This document shows positions 56,982-64,000 of a DNA stretch of 64,000 nucleotides, piece after piece; the first letter of the stretch is position 1, and the number at the start of each line of letters is the position of its first letter. This stretch comes from Magicicada septendecula (taxonomy: Eukaryota > Arthropoda > Insecta > Hemiptera > Cicadidae). The notes beneath the pieces were generated by a model that was not told where the DNA came from, ran no database searches, and was given only the letters and a program-made list of their open reading frames with translations. Where the stretch lies: NCBI GenBank assembly GCA_034769895.1, contig CM068367.1:349929111-349993110 (forward strand), read 5' to 3'. A program made the position numbers and the translations under genes.

Positions 56982-57593
56982 GAAGCTAAAAAAATCACTG
57001 GAATAGAGGAAAGAGTAGTTCAACACACATCTACTGTGAGTGAGCTCGCAGCTGAACAAGATCAGCAAATACAGGAGCTGGAACAACAGCTGACCCGACT
57101 CCAGAATACCTCGACAACGGCGAACCAGACCATGTTCATCCATAGAACTTTAGAAGAAAACAATTCACAGTTGAAATTCTTCGGCAGGGACTCCGAAAAT
57201 CCGCTTATCTTCCTGAATAACTGCCAGCGAGAAATGGACACAATAGGCGATACCCTGAGTGAGATGGATAAAATAAACTATGTAGTCAGGAGATTAAAGG
57301 GTACTGCATCTGAGTGGTTCACGGTAGTACAAGATAAAATAGTTACATATCAAGATCTGGTACAACATTTTAGGGCGAGATACTGGAACAACGAAATACA
57401 GCGAACAATATGCGTACAGCTGGAGTTTGATAGGTATTCCAGTTTAAAAGGGTCTAAAGAAAATTATTTAATCCAACTCATATCTCGTGCCAAGTATCTT
57501 GAACCAGAATTGACAGAGTCAGAGATAGTTAATAAAATTAGCTCATCATTTCGGACGAGGTATTCAAATCACCGTAATTACATAAGGTATTAA
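56982..57593 (+). pseudogene. Gag part of the Ty3/gypsy-type element, C-terminal side
   Basis: After a coiled-coil stretch (ELAAEQDQQIQELEQQL) comes a segment typical of retrotransposon gag: LKFFGRDSENPLIFLNN, INYVVRRLKGTASEWF, then LVQHFRARYW and YLIQLISRAKYLEP. It begins at the right edge of the nested LTR element. Fossil, broken. Confidence 0.75.
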
Positions 57594-57909
57594 GTCACTG
57601 AAGGAACTACTCCTATTGTTAACCAAATGGGATAATGTGGACAGTCAAAATAATAGTAATAATAATAGTGAACCGGCTCGTAAACAATTTCAGGCACAAC
57701 AACCATAAAAACAACAACAACAACAACAAAATCAACCACAACAATTTAAAAATAAACCAAATTTCCAAAAGTTCAATCAAAGTAATGTATCGGCAAGTAA
57801 TAAAACATACCATATCAAACAGCAGTATCAAAAATCTCATGTTAACAAGACTAGCGATAAGAATGTATACATTGCTTCAGGCCTATATTCTGAAGATATT
57901 AAAGATGAA

Positions 57910-58239
57910 TTGAAGTATAGTAATTATGTTAATGATGATGTGGAACATGTTATAAATAAGAATGATAATGAGACGGTTGTGGGTGCAAAAATTAATGAAT
58001 GTGTCGGTAATATATTATTCGATACCGGGGCTCAAATTTCTCTAATCAGTAAGGAATTTATCGACGAACACAGACACCAATTTAAAAAAACACCGATCTT
58101 ACCTGTCAACGATGCAACTGTCACGACAGCCACAGGTGATTCACAAACTATTAATAACCAAGCACTTATCACAATAATTTCACAAGGGATGGAAATGGAA
58201 GTACCCGTGTTTATAGCCAAAAATCTAGTGTCGTTATAG
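57910..58239 (+). pseudogene. Aspartic protease part of the Ty3/gypsy-type element
   Basis: The motif ILFDTGAQISLISKEFI is the D-T/S-G active-site loop of retroelement aspartic proteases, followed by the usual beta-rich stretch (VTTATGDSQTINNQALITI). The region before it (57600-57909) is Asn/Gln-rich from CAA and AAC repeats. Fossil, broken. Confidence 0.75.
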
Positions 58240-58649
58240 TAGGCGCTGACACATTAAAAAAAATACACGCCACAATTGATGTTAGTAGCAAAACACTGAC
58301 CTGCATAATTCAAAATAAGCTACATAATATTAGTTTGGGGCATAAACAGAATAATATGAATGAATGCGAGCGGAAGGTAAATCTGGAGCAGCCAGCTGTT
58401 TATCGCATAGATAAGATAATGAGACACGGGTTGTGCACTAGTGATAAGCAGACTGCTTGTCAAGAGAAACAATTAATTAATAATTCAAGTAAACATAAAT
58501 CGATTTTAAAAATTCTGGCAGTCAAATATACATTACCAGATGACTTAAAGAATAGGTTGAAATTGGTAAATCTTGAACAACGAAAGGACGCAAAATTAAG
58601 AAAAATTAGTGAAGAAATACAAAAGGCAAGACAACCCGAAGTACAGAAT

Positions 58650-59259
58650 CGACAGGGATGTACTGTATAAAATAATCGACGGACAATGGAAGATTATGGT
58701 TCCTGATGATCTCGTAGAAGATTTAACGTGGGCTTGTCATGAAAGTCTTGCTCATGCTGGAGCTTATAAATGTTATTTGGCGATGAGAGAAGACTTCGTA
58801 TGGTTGAACATGGCAAGGAAAGTTAAGTCTATTTTACAAACATGTCACATATGCTAAACAGCTAAATACCCAAATCAACACACCTATGTGGAGATGGGTT
58901 GTTACCCAAGAATAAGAATGATGTACTGTGTATCGATTTTTTAGGTCCGCTACCACGTGCTGCAAGGGGTATGAAAACCTGGTTGTTTGCACAGATGCAT
59001 TTTCTAAGAACGTAAGTTTATATGCAATTGGACGACCTACCACGATGGCAGTATTAAATGTTGTATTAAATAAATACATTCCGAAATATGGTCCGGTGAA
59101 GAAAATTCTATCTGACCAGGGTAAGCAATTCACCAACAAGAAATGGCAGTCCAAATTAGAGAACCACAATATACAGGTAGTGTTGACAGCAATCCGGAAC
59201 CGCAAGACAACCTCGCCGAAAGGGTCAACAGGGAGTTAGGGGCGTCTGTTTCGCACTTA
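58650..59259 (+). pseudogene. Integrase part of the Ty3/gypsy-type element, left side
   Basis: An H-H-C-C zinc domain is visible (CHESLAHAGAYKCYLAMRE ... TCHIC), followed by catalytic-core features (VCTDAFSKNVSLYAIG with the first Asp; KYGPVKKILSDQGKQFTN with the second Asp). It is interrupted at 59260 by the PIF/Harbinger-like element. Fossil, broken. Confidence 0.75.
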
Positions 59260-59299
59260 AGTAGGCCACACATGCTGCAATTTGTAGCGGCACATGTTG
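59260..59299 (+). repeat. Left terminal inverted repeat of the Harbinger-like element
   Basis: Begins AGTAGGCCACACATGCTGCA and pairs with the reverse complement of 60180-60219 at 35 of 40 positions. Confidence 0.75.
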
Positions 59300-59573
59300 C
59301 ACACATGTTGCAGTGCAACATGCGCTCGCAACAAGTGTCAGTTGCAGTGACTCCACACACGTTGAAACAGTTTCAAAAACAGTAGTTCATAATTAGTCAT
59401 TGCGTAAATGAATAACGTATGTCGTTTAATATTTAAAAGGAATTTATTTAATTTTAATTATACAAAAGTGAATAATTAAACAGCAGATAATACAAAAAAT
59501 TAAATAGTAGTTAATACAAAAACAAATAATTAAATAGTACTTAATGCATTGTGAAAATGGTGTTATTTGTCAA

Positions 59574-59888
59574 TTATTTATTAAAACGTATAAAAGCATT
59601 CAAGTCGTCATCACATCCCGTCTGTACTGGCTGATCACTTCCCGTTTTCTTAGAATTAACAACTTTCTTATGTTCCCGTCTAAAACTGCTTCTTAACGCA
59701 TGAATTTTTTTAACAACAAAATCTTTGTTAGCGTCTGGGTATCTTTCACGACATTTCTCTATCAAATCGTTATATGCGTCACTTCTCCAATGTTTATCTG
59801 AGTATTCCTTGCATTTGGAGTTCCACAAACAGGGATACAACTGATATATGTTAATGAACTCTTCAGTAAATTTTTTATCAGAATTCAT
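59574..59888 (-). CDS. MADF-domain DNA-binding protein of the Harbinger-like element
   Basis: A 104-codon frame from ATG 59888. An in-frame ATG 16 codons upstream would add a hydrophobic stretch that does not look native. The sequence EEFINIYQLYPCLWNSKCKEY, then HWRSDAYNDLIEKCRERYP and KKIHALRSSFRREHKKV, is a classical MADF (Myb/SANT-like) domain. PIF/Harbinger elements encode a Myb/SANT-like partner that helps the transposase bind DNA and enter the nucleus. The frame is shorter than full MADF proteins and lacks the C-terminal BESS-type region, so a 3' exon may be lost or spliced. Some insect MADF genes are host regulators, so capture of a host gene is the alternative. Confidence 0.65.
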   Translation of the reverse strand: MNSDKKFTEEFINIYQLYPCLWNSKCKEYSDKHWRSDAYNDLIEKCRERYPDANKDFVVKKIHALRSSFRREHKKVVNSKKTGSDQPVQTGCDDDLNAFIRFNK

Positions 59889-60179
59889 TTTTAACGTATT
59901 CACGATATTAAAAAATATAGTAAATAAATATAACACTTTTTATTAAATTATTTTCGTACAGTTTAGCAGATGCTGCCTGGAATTATACTGAGAAACAATG
60001 AAGCGGTTGCGCCACCACACCATTCACGTTGCAACATGCAGCTGTATACGTTGTGCTGTTGCACGGTTACCCGTCCGAGACGGGGCACTGCAACACATCA
60101 TGCAACCAGCTGAAACTCCAACCGCTGCAGTGCAACCAGCCCATACACGCTATCACTTGTGGCGGGACAAGTTGCAGTA

Positions 60180-60219
60180 CAACATGTGCCACTACAAATT
60201 GCAGCGTGTATGGCCGGCT
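60180..60219 (+). repeat. Right terminal inverted repeat of the Harbinger-like element
   Basis: The reverse complement begins AGCCGGCCATACACGCTGCA, matching the left repeat. TTA follows. Confidence 0.75.
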
Positions 60220-60709
60220 TTATTGTAATACCGACCAGAGTAGGTGGCCAGATTATCTCGAGTTTTTCGAGGCGTCCATCAATGGGAATTACAATGACAC
60301 AACAGGATTTACACCTAACGAACTACAAACCGGGGAAATGCCAAAGCGTGTCTGGGATGGGTGCATCAGGAGGATTGTAACGCAGAATTTGCTTATTCCA
60401 AATTTGGTTAAAAAGATAGAGGCAAGGAGACGCATAAAAAAGTGTGCTGAAGAATGGACGGAGAAATTTAATGCGGATCACAAACTGGTAACGTTCAAAA
60501 CCAGCGAGAAGGTACTCTTGCGTGCATTAAATGTTGGCCACAGGGAAGATAATATGGCAGAAAAATTCTTTAGATTATACAACGGTCCATATATTTTATC
60601 GGAACAAGTGGGTAAAAATACATACATGGTCACAAACCCGAATACTAACAGAGTGATAGGGAAGTTCCATGCATCATCCTTAAGAAAATATTATGTTAAA
60701 GATAATTAA
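60220..60709 (+). pseudogene. Integrase part of the Ty3/gypsy-type element, right side
   Basis: The segment reads WPDYLEFFEASINGNYNDTT and GFTPNELQTGE, typical of the end of a gypsy integrase core. It continues with the C-terminal part containing FYNGPY-like RLYNGPYILSEQVGKN and ending HASSLRKYYVKDN. Fossil. Confidence 0.75.
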
Positions 60710-61108
60710 ACTAGAATGCCAGGGTATAGGTGGAATGACTGGTAGGAAATTGTATAAAAATATGTGTAAAGTAAGAATAATTGTGATCATGTGGGAAAAA
60801 TGTATGGTTGAACTATAGTATACACAGACTTAGACAAATGATGTCAGAAGTAGGATACGCTTATCTGTGTGCAGGAAGGTTGTTGATATCTAGCCATGTG
60901 CGTGTTTGTTTACAATAGGGCTGTCAAAGTGACAGTTGAGGAATGTGTTTGATAGAAGCTACTCAGTTATTTTGATATTTGAACTTATTATGTTATTATT
61001 TGTATGATTATGATTATTGGGAGGAAGTTATGTCAATATAGGTTAGGAAGAAAAAAAAAATTTTGTATTCCATATAAAATATTTTTTTACACGTGGTGGG
61101 GTTAATCC
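60710..61108 (+). other. 3' untranslated part of the Ty3/gypsy-type element
   Basis: About 400 bp without a gene between the integrase end and the right LTR. The purine tract expected before the LTR is weak (GGTGGGG near 61095). Confidence 0.5.
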
Positions 61109-62526
61109 TGCAACAGAACACAGGATGATAAGCTATGTTGTTTATATCAGAGCACATGGATGACGAGCATTTTCTTGTTTAAATTTGTTTTATGTAATAT
61201 TTTGTCTTTTAGTCATAAGTTTTGTATTTAGAAATGGATAAGCATGTAGGGTATACCAAACTCTTCATAAAAAGATGTTCTATATTGTCATGTATTTTTT
61301 GTGTGAATTTGTGCCGTGTTTGGGTGTGATAATCTGTGATCGCTATAGCTTCAGTGGTAGTTAACCGATTGACGTGAAACTTTGACAAGGAATTATTTAG
61401 GTAAATAGCTTCAATTTGTGTATACTCTGAGGTTCATAACTATTTTAGAAATATGTTTTTTTTAAGTGAAGAAAAACTCAATTGTAACTCTTATCAATGA
61501 TAGGGTAATAAAATTTGTAGATAATTTCCATACAGACTTTGCTGAATTATACAAAGTTTTTCATGAAATTTGTATATCTGTTTGTTCCATCAATTATGTG
61601 ACTTGGGCTTAGCCTATCAGAATACACTAAATTCAGTGAGATTCATAAGTTGTAGAGCTAGGATGGACACAGTCTGTCTGTAGAAGTTGCAAGGGGAAGT
61701 TGTGCCCGGTGAAGAGAGATGTTCTCTTACGAACGTCGAAATATCACATTTAAAATAAACCGTGGTAATTCTTAACGAAGTTTTGCGTTAAGAACCGACT
61801 GGGTAAAATATTTAGATACAATTTAAAATATAATACAGTGCTGTTTCGTGTAAGTTAAGATATCCGCTTAGGGAATTTAAAGACACTTCAAGATATCGTG
61901 GAAGGTGTACATTAAACGCACCGCATTAAGTAATACCCAGATTAATCCTGAGATTAAGAAAATATAAAATATAAATTAATAATAAACTGTACGAGTGAAA
62001 TTTATAATCATTGTGAGTGAACAAGTTATGAAGAAATTAATTAATGTTAGCAGTCAAACATAACAACGAGAATCATTGAATTATCGCCGCTGGAGCCACC
62101 TGCCGTAGAAGAGGACGACAAGACGAAGAGGATGCCAGGACGAAGAGGACACCAGGAAGGAGTGACACTGTAGAAGAGGACGACGAGATGAAGAGGACGC
62201 CAGGAAGGAGTGACGCTGTAGAAGAGGACGACAAGACGAAGAGGACGCCAGGAAGGAGTGACGCGGAAGAAGAGGATGCCAGGACGGTAGCGACGAGAGG
62301 AGAGGAGGACGTTGCAGCAACCAAGTAAAATCGATTTATATTATCGAACAATACAAACAATTATTTCTATTATCAATACATGACAATTTAAAATAAATTA
62401 TACAGTTTTAAAAACAATATTTGTGTGTATAATAAATAATTTTTCATCTCCTCCATAATACACTTGTTCATGATTTTTAGACACTCACTATATCCTTAGT
62501 AGTATAATAAAATTTGATCTGTTGCA
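61109..62526 (+). repeat. Right LTR of the Ty3/gypsy-type element
   Basis: Same ends as the left LTR. It is 29 bp longer, with several indels and many substitutions, so the pair is clearly diverged. It contains its own variant of the 48-bp minisatellite (about 62096-62320). Confidence 0.8.
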
Positions 62527-62772
62527 ATATATAACCAGTACTTTGCAAAGAACAAACCAGTACAGGCTAAGAGGAAAACAAATCAGTGGGGGATGTGGCA
62601 TTGTAAAAGCCCAGTTTTGATATTTTTTATTGAATGTTACAGAGTTTGGTGATACTGTGGTGATGTGCCTGTCTGATTTATGGTGTTGGGATCTCGACCA
62701 GGGAAGTCCATTAAGGTCATTCAGGTGCCGCCGCAGTCGCTGGACTAGGGGGGTAAGTTACCCATGATTTTA

Positions 62773-62862
62773 CTTACTTCTTACTTCTTGGTATGTGCGT
62801 CCAATTCATCCGCAATCGATGGCACGATGCACCTCATACACTTGAGCAGCCAGAACCAGTAG
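62773..62862 (-). mobile_element. 90-bp retroposed insert with 14-bp target duplication
   Basis: The perfect direct repeat TACCCATGATTTTA at 62759-62772 and 62863-62876 brackets 90 bp absent from the related element. On the minus strand the insert ends in an AAGAAGT-type tail repeat. A long target duplication plus a simple-repeat 3' tail is typical of a short LINE or SINE insertion. The family is not recognised. Confidence 0.6.
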
Positions 62863-62941
62863 TACCCATGATTTTAACAAGGATTTACGGGGGGGGGGGG
62901 TCAGTGGCGCCATATCCTAACTGGTCCTCTTAGGTTTTAGG

Positions 62942-62981
62942 CAATAAGAGTTTTTCTGTTTCGACAGAAAACCTCTCATTG
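62942..62981 (+). promoter_or_regulatory. TTCG-capped hairpin, diverged copy
   Basis: An 18-position stem with a TTCG loop and a mismatch at the same place as in 7516-7557, but with a different sequence next to the loop (CTGT/ACAG instead of ATGC/GCAT). It directly precedes a run of G and the LTR start. Confidence 0.6.
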
Positions 62982-62990
62982 GGGGGGTAT

Positions 62991-64000
62991 TGTAACAGGG
63001 CAAAATAAAAGGGGTTTATTTTAATTTCATAATAATGGTAATAATCTGTAGTAACCCACACTGAGCAACATTTTTGATCACGAATGCTTGACTTTTCTGA
63101 ACACCCGGTAGTCAGCACAGTACCAGTCCGGGTAAGGCACCAGAGCCATTAGTGCCTTGGAATGTGTACGAGCGCGCGTGTGTCACCTTTTGCGAAGTAG
63201 AAATGACCACGTGGGAAAGTAAAAGAAATTCCATAGCCGAATATGCGATGGAAACAACCAATCACAGAGTACGAGCTGACGGCAACACCTAACGCCTGGC
63301 AGGTAGACAACCACGCGCACGAGGTTCACACAGTCATCGCCGTGCAGTTGGACACCACTCATTAAACAGTACAGTCGAAAACATAACGCAGCCTCGGAAT
63401 TTCGGTAGACCGACGTGAATTAAGTAGCCAAGGTCTACCGAAATAGTCTAAATATGTAACAGTGTCAGTGAAATCTACGTAATACGTAAACGGGCAGAAT
63501 TGGAACAGTGTTTAGTGATGAAAGTGAGAGTTAAGTAGAGAGATGGCGGGACTAGACGAATAACATGTGGAGGTACAATGTAAAAGTAACTATTGCAACT
63601 CTAAATGAAGTAAAACTATAATTATCAATGAGCTCAAATAAGAGGGGGTAAAGAAATATAAAAAGAAAGAGTGAGAGAGTGTGTGTACGTAAAAATAACA
63701 GGGGAAAAGAAAACGTAAAAGTACTGGTTTATAAGTAGGGGCTATTATAATAAAATGCGATGTAATCGATGTCAGTAGAAAGAAATATAAAAGTAAGAGA
63801 AAGAAAGAAGCGATTAAATTTGAATAAAATAAATAAGATTTGTTTTACCAGAATAAATATGTGTTAGTTGTAGTTATTACGCCATAATCCTTTCCTAGTA
63901 TTCTGTGCTAAAAAACTCGTCTAACGTTCTGGGGAATTTTCTGAATTGTGGGAAGTCAGATAGCAAAATTGTCCAGTGTTTTTAATTAAAGGTAGAGTGT
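62991..64000 (+). repeat. LTR of the diverged gag-only element, to the window edge
   Basis: Starts TGTAACAGGGCA after GGGGGGGTAT, equivalent to TGTAACGGGACA in the 1974 element. The rest shares little sequence with that LTR. No gene is seen. The right end was not found, so the LTR may stop before or after the window edge. Confidence 0.5.

Larger units (their letters stand above)
59260..60219 (-). mobile_element. PIF/Harbinger-like DNA transposon carrying a MADF gene
   Basis: A 960-bp element with 40-bp terminal inverted repeats (59260-59299 and 60180-60219, five mismatches) and TTA duplications at 59257-59259 and 60220-60222. A TTA/TWA target duplication is the signature of PIF/Harbinger. 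Short TGCAAC-type motifs recur in both subterminal regions, as expected for transposase binding. No DDE transposase is present, so it is non-autonomous, but it keeps a DNA-binding protein frame like the second gene of Harbinger elements. Confidence 0.75.
43683..62526 (+). mobile_element. Old Ty3/gypsy-type LTR element hosting two nested insertions
   Basis: LTRs lie at 43683-45071 and 61109-62526, both with TGCAACAG...CTGTTGCA ends. Flanking ATATAT on both sides fits a short target duplication, though the sequence is low in complexity. Parts recognised are gag (45423-45755 and 56982-57593), protease (about 57910-58239) and integrase (about 58650-59259 and 60220-60709). I did not recognise RT or RNase H. 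The LTRs differ by many substitutions and several indels, so it is much older than the LTR element nested in it. It is broken, with at least several breaks besides the two insertions. Confidence 0.8.
62527..62990 (+). mobile_element. Internal 3' end of the diverged gag-only LTR element, right part
   Basis: The segment 62535-62760 aligns with 7180-7440 of the young gag-only element (shared TTTGGTGAT, ATGGTGTTGGGATCTCGA and GTCATTCAGGTGC). It ends in a hairpin, a G-run and the start of an LTR. A 90-bp retroposed insert lies within it (62773-62862). Confidence 0.7.

Overview
The window is eukaryotic, very AT-rich and built almost entirely of transposable elements. No host protein-coding gene, rRNA, tRNA or CRISPR array could be supported. 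The combination of GIY-YIG Penelope-like retroelements with hammerhead ribozymes, Ty3/gypsy-type and gag-only LTR elements, and a PIF/Harbinger-like DNA transposon with a MADF domain points to an arthropod, probably an insect. Species cannot be told.

Layout. (1) 1-1973: an N-terminal gag-like fragment on the minus strand at the window edge, with non-coding sequence that may be its leader and LTR. (2) 1974-14387: a young gag-only LTR retroelement arranged LTR-internal-LTR-internal-LTR, bounded by a 4-bp ATTA target duplication. (3) 14388-14809: short non-coding flank. (4) 14810-42796: a Penelope-like element (PLE) block. It holds one 5'-truncated minus-strand copy, an 18-bp spacer, one 5'-truncated plus-strand copy, then ten head-to-tail units of about 2,734 bp; the tenth is cut by a 500-N gap. 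Every unit boundary carries a compact hammerhead ribozyme. Four units keep an uninterrupted 819-codon RT plus GIY-YIG reading frame. (5) 43297-64000: a nest of elements. A diverged relative of the gag-only LTR element (43297-43682 and 62527-64000) is split by an old, broken Ty3/gypsy-type element (43683-62526). That element is itself split by a very young LTR element with 4.4-kb LTRs (45756-56977, minus strand) and by a 960-bp PIF/Harbinger-like transposon (59260-60219).

The most notable system is the PLE array. A read-through transcript would carry about ten hammerheads. Predicted cleavage at each would release unit-length RNAs whose first AUG, 92 nt from the new 5' end, is the RT-endonuclease start codon. 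Stem III of the ribozyme is a 6-nt palindrome, so pairing between two ribozyme copies is the likely active form, and the array itself supplies many copies in cis. The gag-only LTR family also carries a strong TTCG hairpin just before its 3' LTR, and the stem is preserved with changed sequence in the diverged relative.
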